Assembly: GCA_015501075.1 (NCBI GenBank)
Contig: JADNYJ010000041.1
Span: 1-64,000, forward strand
DNA length: 64,000 bases
Origin: Gymnopilus junonius
Lineage: Eukaryota; Basidiomycota; Agaricomycetes; Agaricales; Galerinaceae
Direction: 5' to 3'
Positions 35,401-46,238 of this stretch are shown piece after piece. How positions within the stretch are numbered: position 1 is the first letter of the stretch; each line of letters begins with the position of its first letter. A model generated the notes under the pieces. It was not told the DNA's origin. It made no database searches and worked only from the letters and a program-made list of their open reading frames with translations. Both the position numbers and the translations under genes were made by a program.

Positions 35401-35809
35401 ACTTCACTGTACTCCTTCCAGTCATTTCCTCTTCCTCTTCCGTCCCTCTCCTTTCGTCCTATCTTTGCCTTCACCTTCGTTCATTCTTTGCTATTCATTG
35501 TATCCGTCAATATAATTCACGCTATCTTTATTGCATACCCTTTCACTTGTCTTCCTTCTTTTTTCTTCTTACTACCTTTTTAGTTCGGTTGGTTGACTAA
35601 CACGTCGCTGTGTTCAGGCCCACTTGTGATGTCAAAATTATGGAAATGAAAGATTGCCGAATTCCTTGGATGTTTTCATTCAGCCAATGAAACACTCTGC
35701 AATTATTGCTAGCGAATATGCGGTGACACCACTACTCTCACGATGCATGTCAACTCTCCTTTAAAATTCGCCCTTTGGCGACTACAGACCATGCCTCAAC
35801 ATCAGCACA
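35401..35809. other. spacer holding the promoter of the first paralogue
   Basis: About 400 bp. The part next to the gene (about 35748-35800, ATGTCAACTCTCCTTTAAAA) recurs upstream of the second copy near 36770, so the promoter was duplicated with the gene. Confidence 0.55.
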
Positions 35810-36556
35810 ATGACTGGCAGAGCGCTTGCGATCCTTGTGCTTATCGCAAGCTCATTGGGTAAGTGTGGTCTATTCTTTTCTGGGGGTTTCTTATCGGATG
35901 CTTTAGTTTCCATTGGCAGAACCGCTGATACTACAACGCTCCTGATACCGCAGCAAGTGGAGCAAAATATAACAGCTCAAAATTCATTTTCGGTCTTAGG
36001 TGTATCAGTGGTCGACGTCGTAGGCAGCGCAACTGAGTACGTTGTCAGCGAAGTCGTCACGAAGAATGTCATTGTCCAAGTTAAAGGGACACAAACCATT
36101 TCAAACGTTTTAATCAGTACCCCAACTACTGCAACTTGTAAGATTAACACTTTTGTTGGAAAAATTGTACATTCTGAATCCAATATTCTTACAGATACTT
36201 TTGAAGAGGGGGCTAGTTTCTTTCGTGAATCGATTGTTGTGACCGCCTTCGGTCCTGATTCTACTGTCTTTGCTTCCGGGGAATTGAGCTGCACTGCGAC
36301 TTCTCCAGAAACGCCAGGCGCTCGGGTCAATTGCGAAGAAATTATCAGTTTTTCGACCCTCCGGTCACCCCAGGCATTTTCTTTTACGGCCGAATTAACG
36401 CCTGCTTTCACTCTTGTGGTGCCAACTTCCTTACCTTCTTCGCCATCCCCCACCAGCACCAGTGATGCACATGCCAGATATGCTCCCAAATTGGCCGGAA
36501 ATTTTTGTATTACTTTGGCTCTTATAATGTTCCTTGTAGGTTTATTGTTTTCTTGA
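35810..36556 (+). CDS. small secreted, probably GPI-anchored protein, paralogue 1
   Basis: Function is unknown. The ATG at 35810 gives a signal peptide, MTGRALAILVLIASSL. A phase-1 intron starts at GTAAGT (35861) and ends at TTTAG before TTCCATTGGC. The mature part has the family motif VVDVVGSATEYVVSEV, then GTQTI...STPTT. A second phase-1 intron (donor GTAAGA after ACAACTT, acceptor TTACAG) precedes TFEEGASFFRESIVVTAFG. The C-terminus is a Ser/Pro/Thr stretch (PTSLPSSPSPTSTS) and a hydrophobic tail, CITLALIMFLVGLLFS, as in GPI-anchored cell-surface proteins. It is one of four local paralogues. An uninterrupted frame also exists through both introns, which could mislead gene finders. Confidence 0.65.
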   Translation: MTGRALAILVLIASSLGKCGLFFSGGFLSDALVSIGRTADTTTLLIPQQVEQNITAQNSFSVLGVSVVDVVGSATEYVVSEVVTKNVIVQVKGTQTISNVLISTPTTATCKINTFVGKIVHSESNILTDTFEEGASFFRESIVVTAFGPDSTVFASGELSCTATSPETPGARVNCEEIISFSTLRSPQAFSFTAELTPAFTLVVPTSLPSSPSPTSTSDAHARYAPKLAGNFCITLALIMFLVGLLFS

Positions 36557-36812
36557 TTTGCTTGGAAGTACGAAGGCATGTCAATGTTATGCTAGCTTCA
36601 TCAGATGGAAATGTCACTGAAATTCATTCCTTCTCGCACTTCTTAAAATTCTTAACGATAAGGCCTCCGCTGTGTGCGGGATAACAGTGACTCGTATACT
36701 TAATCTAGTAAGCATGTACTAAGGGTTTTAATATTTATAAAGCAGTACTCTCATGAATATACCTACGTATATCAACTCTCCTTTACAACCAGTTTGTTGG
36801 CGACCAAAGGCC

Positions 36813-37574
36813 ATGCCTCAACATCAGCGCCCAATTTCTGGTAGAGCTCTAGCGATCCTTACGCTTATTGAAAGCTCATTTGGTAATTATGGTCAATTCT
36901 TCTGTGTTTTCACTAGTCTCTTATCCGATGGTTCGGATGGATTAGTTCTCTTTGGCAGAGCAGCTGGTACTGGCGCCGCAGCCAGAGGGTTCAATATTAC
37001 ATATTACGTTTCTACCTCAGTTTTAGTCATGTCAACGGTCGACGTCGTAAGCGGCATAACTGAATACGCCATTACTGAAGTAATTACGAAGATTGTCGAT
37101 GTACAAATCAAAGGAACGCAAACTATCACAAGCGTTTCAGTCAGTACCCCTACTACTGTCACAGGTAAGATAAATTAATTTCTTACTGAAAAAGCTCTAT
37201 ATTATGAACCCAATATACATACAGCTACTTTTGAAGAGGGGCCTAGTTTCTTCGGTGAACCAAACGTTGTGTCCATCTTCAGTTCTGGTATCTCCACTTT
37301 CGTTGGTCCATGGACATTGAGTTGCACTGCAAGTTCTCTAGCAACGCCGGGTGCTCAGGTCAATTGCGAGGAGATTTACAGTATGCGACTTTCACGTCAC
37401 CAGAGGTATTTTTTTTACAGCCGAATTGACGCCTGCCTTGACTCTGGCGGTGGCAACATCCTTACCTTCCTCACCTTTCCCTACTCCCACCATGGGCACG
37501 TCAAATATTCCCCTCACTTCATTGAGAGTATCCTGATTGCTTCTTCTATAATATTCCTTTTAGGTTTAGAGTAG
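36813..37574 (+). pseudogene. small secreted protein, paralogue 2, probably frameshifted
   Basis: This is a tandem copy of the previous gene, promoter included. The start (36813) gives MPQHQRPISGRALAILTLIE, and the first intron (GTAATT...GATTAG) and second intron (GTAAGATAAA...ACATACAG) match paralogue 1 in place and phase. The motif is VVSGITEYAITEV...GTQTI...STPTT. Near 37385-37415 the frame slips relative to paralogue 1, at or near a run of eight T. The Ser/Pro stretch (TSLPSSPFPTPT) and the hydrophobic tail (IESILIASSIIFLLGLE) then lie in different frames. It is a pseudogene unless the T run is an assembly error. Confidence 0.6.
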
Positions 37575-38338
37575 TTAATTCTGCCTTACATAACTTCTTG
37601 GGATGGAAATAATGTACGCTGTCATGTTAGTCACCAAACTTTATATAGAGTATCATCCTCACACGCTTTGAATAGAGGTGTTGCTTTTGTCCTCTATGTG
37701 AAACTGTGCTTTGTAAAACCGAATACCGTCTTGAAGTGGAAGGTGCGGCTGCGTAGAACAGGAAGCCAATTTCGAAAATCATCTAAAATTAGCGCTCAGG
37801 TCCTCAGGAGCCACAGAATAATGGCATAACCATTTACTGAAAAGGACTCTGCACCAATGGTAACGAAGCTTCCAGTTCGTTTGTTTGGCCCCGTCGTCTG
37901 TCGGTGCAAATTAGGATACACTAGAATTCTATGGACGACATCTGGGCTCTCTGGACCTGAAGCGCACTATCTAATGTTAGCAAAGTTCTTATTTGTGGAA
38001 GGCACCCACATGCAAGTAATCATTAATCAGGCATCCGCCGTGTACGGGATAACAGTGATAAGTCTAAGTGCCATCATTGTATGGCACCTCTTTGCATTGT
38101 ATCAGAGGACCCTAGGACAGCTTTGGCAGATGTATCACAGTCCGTGGTAGTGATTGCTTTTATTATCCCATCGCACGACGAAGACAGATTGACACATCCC
38201 AGTACCTGTGGCAAAGACAGCAAGAGAATGGCAACCCATCTCTGGCATATTAAAATTTCTTCGCAGCATTCTTGAACAGGATTACTTATATACAGTACTT
38301 CCCTTGACCCGAGCCATTCAGCTTCCGGTCGATCTGCA
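37575..38338. other. spacer with duplicated upstream segment
   Basis: About 760 bp without a gene. The piece GGGATAACAGTGA with flanking CCGCYGTGTRC occurs here (about 38036-38058) and again near 36664-36692, showing that the local duplications included spacer DNA. Confidence 0.5.
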
Positions 38339-39192
38339 ATGTGGGCAATAGTGCTCGCCACTCTGATAGTCTGGTTGGGCAAGTGTTTAGACCATCTCAA
38401 ATGCGTGCATTTTCAATTATTTACTTCTCCTACTTGCATCAATAGCTTCAAAGGGGGCTGTAGCGGCTCCTCAGGTTACAATATGGGGCATCAGTCTCGA
38501 GGACCAAGGCACGACGCAAATATTATCAGCTTCCGCCATCTATTCCCCCGTCAACGTATTCAACAGCATCACCAACTACCAAGTTATCGAAGTCGACAGT
38601 TTGTTCATAGTAGAGGGCACGGCAACCACGCAGACAATTTTGACAACGCCTACAACGCAGACTTGTACGCCGTGCTTTCTGATGTTCGGAAAGGATCGCT
38701 AATACAGCTGCCTACACAGATACAGTTCAAAGAGCTGGTAATGTCATTGGAAACACGATTGTGCAGACTGTAACACCTACCCCTGGAATGGTTATCGTCG
38801 AATCTGGCGTTGCAGCATGTGGACCAGCGGGCTCGGCAACAGTATTTACAGCAGGAATCGAAGCACAGTGCATCGAGATTCTTACAGAGAGTGGCAATGG
38901 TGTTGAAATAGCGACGACCTTTGGGTATAACGGCATTGTACATGTTGGTGCCGTCATATCTGATCCGGGCGCGATCAGCACCATAGACACAGGGAGCAGT
39001 ACGACATTAGAAAGCTCGTCGCCACCAACTTCAGCACCAGCGTCGTCACCGACACCCGTTGCCCCAGCGGCTCCTATATCCCAAGTCACTGTTTTCCCCA
39101 CTCAAGCCAGCAGCACGACGAAGAGCGTGTCAGTCTCCCAACTGTCATTGATGGTGATCACAGTTTTGTCAATGGGCTTCTTCGATTTTTGA
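38339..39192 (+). CDS. small secreted, probably GPI-anchored protein, paralogue 3
   Basis: Same family as paralogues 1, 2 and 4; function unknown. The ATG at 38339 gives MWAIVLATLIVWL, then after the first intron ASKGAVAAPQVTIWGI, a good signal-peptide cleavage context. The first intron starts with GCAAGT at 38379 (a GC-AG intron) and ends at AATAG. The family motif reads VNVFNSITNYQVIEVDSLFI, followed by TTPTTQT. The conserved second intron (GTACGC...CTACACAG, phase 1) leads to GNVIGNTIVQTVTPTPGMVI. Cys residues in VAACGPAG and GIEAQCIEIL match paralogue 4. The tail is Ser/Pro/Thr-rich with a hydrophobic end (LSLMVITVLSMGFFDF). Confidence 0.65.
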
Positions 39193-39584
39193 TGATTGCA
39201 AGTATTTCTGACGATTCGAGACCATTCCAAGACTAAAATAGAGCAAGGGAATGCGATAAGCATCGAAATACAGGATACTGTTACAAAGGTTGAAAAATTA
39301 GATAGGGAAAGATTTCGGAGATCCAGAGCATAATATCAAACTTAATCTACGTATACAACGACTCTTCCTTGTGGTCGTAAAAGGTGGCAGCGCTCAGGAC
39401 AGAAGTGGTCAATCGATTAAAGAAGATCTGGTCTTCTCATAGGATTGTTAGGCTTGCGTGGTATGCTGGATATATAGGATGGGGTATTAGAATTTTCCTA
39501 CAGCAAATTAGATGAAGTGATTATTAAATTTTTTATTCATATCGAGCACTGCATGAGTAGTAGGGGCTAGAAGTAAAATGGTAG
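39193..39584. other. convergent 3' spacer
   Basis: About 390 bp between two genes that converge. No feature seen beyond AT-rich 3' ends. Confidence 0.4.
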
Positions 39585-41405
39585 TTACATACTTTTGCCA
39601 TCGTTTTTGGCGATGAACCGAGAAAGGTAGTCAATAAGGTGACTTGTTTCTTCCCCTGTGGGCCGGATCCATTTTTCCGGTAACAGAAATCCATACTAAG
39701 TGAATGAAATACGTTAGTTCGCGTATGTGATGACATTCCTTGCTGGAAATAGAAGAAAGAACGCACGGTTCCCGTATCCCGTAGATGGGCAACGTATGAG
39801 TATTTTATAGCTTCGCGAGCGTACATCCAATCCACAATATTTCCTGGTGCGGAGTATAACAGGGAGCACAAACTTCCAGTCTGAAATGCCACCGAGTCAA
39901 CGCAGAATCCTGCACAAATAATCGCAGAGACAACTCACCTGGAACTGGGTTCCATGAACTGACTTCAGCGCATTAGATGCGCCGAGCGCCGCCTCCATCT
40001 GGTCTTCAGCGTCCTTTGGTAGTCGCTTGCAGGTGTAAGAGTAAGGTGACGATACTGCGAATAAAAGTAAGCCTTTTGTTGTGGAAGCATGGAAAGAACA
40101 TACACATCTGCCCATAGCTTCGCAAATCAATGAAAGCGACGACATTTGGCTGAATTCCGACCCAGTTGGCAATATTGTTGACCTCTGGGGCTTCAAACGG
40201 CCGAGTTCCAGGATACCAGTGTGAGCATGGGTTAACAGGTTCCCGAGGCCTGCTGTCCTTATGATTGGTTAAGTTTAGATCCCTTTCCACAGGCACTGCT
40301 TTCCATTTGTAACCCTGCGCTAAGATTAACGTTGAAGTGAGGTAATATAAGTGCGTAAGTTACCCAATTTCTAATTGAAGATTGATTGAGATCGGCAATA
40401 CGAGCTACAGCATGAAAAAATAACGTACCGATTCATGTCCAATCCTACACAATTAGTATAAGGGCCGATGGATTGCCGATTCTTATACCAGAGACGGTCT
40501 GTTCGCCAAGTATATTCGTACCCATCCGGATTTGGAACAGGTATGATATGAAAGTCCTTAAGAAGAACTATGTAAGTGAAGGGTAGGAGAGAAAGCGTGG
40601 GGCCTTACAAAATGAGCAAGGAGCGATGAGAGTGAATAAGATTCTGACGCATCCGCCACAAGAGCATGGGCTAGATAGAGAGCAGTAGACGTCGCGACCC
40701 ACTAGTAAAATTTAGATTGAATCATAAACCTAGTGATTGAGGTACGATACGATAGACTCACCTCCCGAGCATGTTGAGCCCCAATTATCACAAAACCAAG
40801 CTTCTCATTTGCTCGAGGAGCACGACCTTTCTTTTCCTTCCCCTTCTTCTTTTTATCACCACCTTTATATTCCCCGGAAGAAATAGTAAGCGCAGTCATT
40901 TCTTTCCCATCCGCGCTATGCCCGATGTTCGACAAGCGCGTCGTGTTCGGGTTCGCAAAAACCAGCTGATTCAAGAACGATTCAACTTCGTGCAGTGGAT
41001 GATAACTCTCATGGAAGCTAGTATTCGTCAGGCTGCTTAGATCCCATACCGAACTAGAGCCTAGCTGCGGCGGCGGGGGAATCGAGACGTGTGTGTGGTG
41101 TGGGGTATCCTCGCTAATTCATCTGGTAGAAGCAGCGCAGTCGCAGGCGAATAGACATCCACAAACGAATCTGTAGAGTGCCAAACGTCAAGATCATGAT
41201 CCTATTATACTTTTAGCTCATGTAACATAGGACATATCCAATATAATACCTGTACAACCTTCAAGACATCCTGCACAGTAAATGGGATGCTAAACCGCCT
41301 TAAGAGGCCGCTTCTTGGTTCTTCACTGGTTAAAACATGTTGTTCACACAAAACGAGACTAATAGAGAGTGCGAGAATCAAAAGATGTAAGCATAGTGGG
41401 GGCAT
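39585..41405 (-). CDS. ECM14: ECM14-type M14 metallocarboxypeptidase-like protein, predicted inactive
   Basis: M14 carboxypeptidases remove C-terminal residues using zinc bound by HxxE and a later His, with a catalytic Glu. ECM14 proteins keep the fold but not the activity and act in the fungal cell wall or secretory route. The start is ATG at 41405, with signal peptide MPPLCLHLLILALSISLVLC. A propeptide-like part follows. GAQHARE, then an intron, then WVATSTALYL gives the HxxE motif. IPVPNPDGYEYTW and LDMNRNWGYKW are intact. The third zinc ligand, normally in a HSY context, is DLRSYGQM (Arg). The catalytic Glu position before LRDTG is His (AHLRDTGT). A Lys-rich insert (KKKKGKEKKG) lies near 40840. 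The stop is at 39585-39587. Several short introns interrupt it. Confidence 0.8.
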
Positions 41406-41925
41406 GAGCGTCAGGACTCTGGGGAACGGTTAAACCGTGGTCGTCGTGGTCGTGTGCCAGAAAACAATATCAAGGTTTGGCCCCGTTTGGATGATGGAAC
41501 TTCGCTTATGTCAGCGGTCTCGGCCCACTTCTTCCCAGGCACGAACTTTAAAAGTTAAAAGCACTGACCACCTCGTCAGTACGATGCACGAACGTTTGTG
41601 AACATCGCTTTCATTCCCTGAAGCAAATAAAAATTCCTACATGCATCAGTTTGGAAACTTATCCACCCTGAACTGTTTTATGGAATCATCAAAATCAAGA
41701 ATTAACTTGGGAAGTCAATGGGAAGTTCGGTGGTGGATCTGGATTCCAACTGGATTCTATCACCGGTTTGAATGATATTCGGACATCGTCATCCAATCAT
41801 CACCAGCTGATGCTAAATTTTGGATGATTTTATTTGCACTGAAGGAGGAAGATGCCAAGGCTAATGGTTGCTAAAGCGTAAAGCTTCATCGCCTTTGTAA
41901 ATTCTCGTTCCTATTATAATATACA
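41406..41925. other. spacer upstream of ECM14-like gene
   Basis: About 520 bp with no gene; it holds the ECM14-like promoter and the 3' end of paralogue 4. The direct sequence GTCGTCGTGGTCGT near 41440 is a small GTC/GTG-rich run. Confidence 0.4.
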
Positions 41926-42789
41926 TTAAACGACGAAGAAGTTCAACGAACAGACCAAAGCCACTAAAAAGCCAACACAAAATGTAGCCTTCTGATGACG
42001 ACCCTTCATGTTCGAGGCGCTATTGGTAGCCGGTGGTCGTGCGGGTGTCGTGGAAGCCGGATTCGGATTTGCTCGGGGAGCGGACGTAATTGTAGGTGCA
42101 CTACCAATCGGGTTATCAAACGTAGGATTGACCGTCGTCTCCGTAATAGTGAATATCGGAATCAACTCCCCGCTAAACCCAATAGTCGCCGCCTCCTCCG
42201 TGCTCGCACCTAAATTGCTCTCTGTGATAAATTCAAAACATTGGACTTGGAGGCCTGAGGATTGGACCACGCCTGATGACTGCGCACAGGCGTCGAAGCC
42301 GAATAGGAGTGCTGTGGCCGTTGGTGGAAGAGAGGTGATCGTTTCGAAAATGGTATTGGCCAGGAAGGTGCTTCCTCTCATAATGTCATCTATGTTGTAG
42401 AATAATAAGTCACTGATTAGTGGAAAACTCGTCGCTTGTAGATTGTCCACGCACATGATGTAGTCGTTGGTGTTGCGAATATGGTGAATGTAGCCGATGC
42501 ATCCTCGTCGATTAGCAGACTCTGAACTTCGGTGACAGCGTAGTCAGTCACCCCATTGATAACGTCGATGGGAGACACCCCTACAACGGAGGCCGACAGA
42601 ATTTCGGTGAGCCCAGTTTGGTTCTCTGCTTTGACGCTATAGAGTGTAACGTCGGCTATGACTCGTTCAGTGCAACATACTGGCCGTGGACACATCAAAC
42701 CGTCAGCATGTATCTAGTCAGGTCGATGGTAGCCACTCCAGGGACTTGCCTGCACAGATGGCTAGCCACGAGAACTTGCATGTCCGCAT
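41926..42789 (-). CDS. small secreted, probably GPI-anchored protein, paralogue 4
   Basis: Inverted member of the local family; function unknown. The ATG at 42789 gives MRTCKFSWLAICA, and a first intron that begins GCAAGT (GC-AG, phase 1) ends at GGCCAG. The mature part has VSPIDVINGVTDYAVTEVQS and FATPTTTS. The second phase-1 intron (GTGCGT...ACATAG) leads to DIMRGSTFLANTIFETITSL. FGFDACAQSSGVVQSSGLQV and QCFEFITESN follow, with two Cys shared with paralogue 3. The tail is Pro/Thr/Ala-rich (ASTTPARPPATNSAS) with a hydrophobic end (CVGFLVALVCSLNFFVV), consistent with a GPI signal. Confidence 0.65.
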
Positions 42790-43890
42790 CGCGACGACTT
42801 GGAGAAAGATTTGACTAGAACTACCATCCAAACGAGTACAGTGTTTTATTACATTCGACGGACATGCAGTGTTGACATGGGAGAGACCCAGGCTACTTAC
42901 AACCATCAGTCTACTCTCCGAATTCCTCATTACGCTATCGAATCCTCTAATAAAATAATCGGAACTCATTCACAGCTTCTCAATTTTAATTTAGATACTA
43001 TTCGGAAGACGATGCCCCTGGAAACCGGAATACACACCCAGCGCACAGTAATACGCTCAGTGTACCGAGAAGATAGTTATTTTTGAAGTTCGAAAACCAT
43101 CTATCATACAATAATACTCGGGTACCCCTGTTTGAAGATAAGGAGGATACAAATATCCCGAACTCCTTGGCATTTTATCGCGAATGGGCAAGTTGTAACT
43201 ATATAGAATGTGCCCATGATCCTAGAGCAGCCCATGAATTTCCCATTGACCATATAATTAGCTTTTTTTCAACATCGATGCGCTTACAGCGGAGAAACGG
43301 GTAAGAACCTAGAGTAACGTGCATGAGAACCCGATAGTTGATCAGTGATACAAATGCCATAGCTATTGTTGGTGTTATATGGGACAGCTCTATTTGGGGT
43401 CTATCACTCATCCCACACAAAGTACATCATTCAACAGGACTTTACTAGTTGCCTGCAAAGCATATTTCCGCGTAACGTACTACCAAAGATATATGAAACG
43501 ACAGTAGGCCGAAGAGTAGTAGAGTCTGATGTCGCGGGCGCTTAGTTACCTGCCTGAATGGAGAAAACCATATGATTGGTCCATGGCGAGTCGGGAGTGC
43601 ACAATAAACACATGCACCTGATATTGGAATAAGGAATACCAAAACTTCAGGTGTAAATAGTAGAAGGTGCGTTGTCAACCTCGATTCTTTCTGTAACTTG
43701 GGTACAAATAATACGAGCCATTGGTAAAAGTCGGCGTGAGCATTGCGTTTTCGTTAAAACCGTACATTAATTGCACTGTTCTGACCCGATTCACTCAAAA
43801 CAAAAATTTTAAAGCAAGTATATACAGATTTATCACCGTCAAATTTTTACCTCCGCAGAGGCATTCTTGATCAACTCCAACTAAAAAAGA
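42790..43890. other. gene-free spacer
   Basis: About 1.1 kb with scattered short frames (43083-43304, 43445-43678) but no recognisable gene, repeat or RNA. Confidence 0.4.
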
Positions 43891-45368
43891 TCAAGACGGC
43901 GCAGTTCCTTCACACCAAAACACCGTCAACAAAAAAGAAAGATCACGAAGAGCCAGAAATAAAAATAAAAACCCACCTTGGTTCCCACACCCCACACCCG
44001 AAGGCCAATTCGCGGCCGTCTCCCCAGAGAGACACGAGCCGTTCCACAGTGAGCCTCCATCCGAGCCACTCCATTGACTGCATGCCACCTCGGTGAACGT
44101 GCCCGTTAGAGCGCCGTGGCCGCTAGGGAAGAAAACGGCAGAGCCTCCTGTGTCTTCACATATATCAAAGCTAGGGGGAAAGGTAAGAGTCAGTTGGTCG
44201 TTGATAGATGATGCGATGTGATGAGATGAGATGAGATGTGATAAATTGCGGGCGAGGAACCGGGAACCAGGAACCAGGAGGGTATGTATAGGATTAGGAT
44301 CAGGATTGGGATTATTATTACTCACTGGAAGTTCTTCCCGTACTGGTTAGTCGGCGTCGATTTCGTCTGTCCGCACCATTCCTAAATGCACAAAAAAAAC
44401 CCCACAGGAGGTCAAAGACATGTCCGAATGAAAACGAAGTGAGAATGCCCAAAGACCGCGTACTTGATTCCCAGCAACAGGGCTGCACACGCAATGATCA
44501 ACATCAACCCTTCAGAACAACCACCACGCACTTTAAAGTACGTACCACATATCCGTCACTTTCACGATGATGCTCGTGAATGGCCCCGTGAAGGAGGGCG
44601 AATACGGGTCCGCGCTGCCCGTCAGCGCAAAGCACCGTCCACAGGCATCCCCAGGACCCGTCCCAGGTGCGGACCCAAACGCCAGCTGGTTGATCGCGGC
44701 TGTGTACCCACTAGCTGCTTTCCCGCATGCTACATAATTTGAAGGTAAATTCAATAAAATATCAAGTTAGGTTCGCGCGCGGGGTTATGAGAGATTGGGA
44801 TATTAAGTATATATCACATACCTGGCTGATTACATCCAGTGTACATAGTGAACGAAGCTGACCCAGAAGGGAGCTGGACGTATCCTCCAGCGGAACTCGG
44901 GAGCGTGCCGGTGCTGCTGGGCGCGCTAGAGGTGGGTGTAGTAGTTGTAGGGTTTGGGGTGGTCGTCGGAGCTGAGCTACTAGCTGCGCCAGGGAGACAT
45001 TGGGAGTAATCTATGTAGGAAGTTTAGTATTGGGTTTAGTAATTCGATTTTAAATAGAGGAAGTTTAAAGCGTGACTGACATGGGTTGATCACTGTGCAT
45101 GTGGCGCCAGACACGCAAGCCGTCGCACCGCTCCAGCCCTTTCATTTACAATTCACATCCTCTGAATTATCAAAGAATAGCAATAGGACAACGTACAGTC
45201 CCGCCACCTATAATTCAACCAGAAAGCCATCAGAAAACCCAATCTCTTCAAAAACAAGAAATACACCCAAGCAAATAACTCACACTGGCCATACAAGGAC
45301 GCTTGCGCATTAACAGAAACACCACCGAGACCAAGGCCGAGAATCAACCCAACAGCGAACAGCGTCAT
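43891..45368 (-). CDS. GH45 endoglucanase (subfamily C type) with N-terminal CBM1
   Basis: Secreted inverting endo-beta-1,4-glucanase acting on cellulose. The start (45368) gives signal peptide MTLFAVGLILGLGLGGVSVN. A fungal cellulose-binding CBM1 follows, spread over short exons: YGQC, then CGGT, then GWSGATACVSGATCTVINP and YYSQCLPGAA, with its aromatic face intact. A Ser/Thr/Pro linker (SSSAPTTTPNPTTTTPTSSA) leads to the catalytic domain. That domain shows GGYVQLPSGSASFTMYTGCN, SGYTAAINQLAFGSAPGTGP, DACGRCFALTG, EWCGQTKSTPTNQYGK, FHFDICEDTGGSAVFFPSGH and TEVACSQWSGSDGGSLWNGS. This closely follows the Phanerochaete Cel45A pattern, a subfamily that resembles expansins and lacks the usual Asp base. 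The last exon is tiny (GTAPS, stop 43891-43893). Confidence 0.85.
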
Positions 45369-46238
45369 CACCGAGCAAGAATGAAGGATATACCAGTGGT
45401 GGGGGATATATAGTGTTCTCACAAGGAACCTAAAACGTCCCAGTTAAATACCTCCCCCTTAAATGACCACCGCTTCCTATTTCCCTTCCCAACTTCCCGA
45501 CCATCGTCACCCGTCCGACGATTCACCTAGAAGGGTCAACTGAGACGAAAGCGAACGAACGAGAATTATCCGCTTGATTTACTCGGAAGAAAGAGCGTGG
45601 GTCATGTGTACACCCTCTCGCCAGTACTGTGACCACCAACACCTTTTCTGCAGAATAAAACACCCAAAGGGAGGGGTAGACACGAAGAAGAAAACCATCC
45701 TTCAAACCAAGACGATCATTGCGTTAACGTCGAGGGGAGGAACACCACTGTGCTTCATTGAAGGAAATTAGACAGGCTCATGGCACAATGGGGTAGCATT
45801 GGCGACGCCTAATCTTCGGGTGCGTTCGTCTTTTATATATCAAATCGTGCGCTATTTTTAAATGAAAATATTGAATCCGTGATCTGACGCGCTCACGCGT
45901 CCTAAGCACGTGAGTAAGTAATACATATGCAGGGGGTTTGTTTGATTCTTTGAACAATTATTTTCAAAATTCAAGCGACGAGAATCTAGTTATGTATCCC
46001 GCTGTAGCATACAAAAGTTTGATGCGAACTATAGGGGACCAGAATATATATCCGAACCTACTACGATGCTTGATTTGAAAAAGTAATAAGCTCTACTAGT
46101 AGTACTAGTACTATCCACGTCGTTCAAACAAAAACGACCATCCCCACCCTCAAAAACTCTTAATTCTCAACGCCTCCTCCCCTTCCTCCCTCAAATCCCT
46201 TCCTACCCCCCCCCCTCTCTACCCTTCCTCCCCTCCCC
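45369..46238. other. gene-free spacer
   Basis: About 870 bp between the GH45 promoter and the 3' end of NCA2. A poly-C run lies at about 46207-46215. A tRNA-like patch near 45781 was rejected. Confidence 0.4.

Noticed and set aside
45781..45840. tRNA-like patch (TGGCACAATGG A-box-like run, CCTAATC as a possible Arg CCT anticodon loop)
   Set aside because: No acceptor-stem partner, the anticodon stem does not pair, and no GGTTCGANTCC B box follows.
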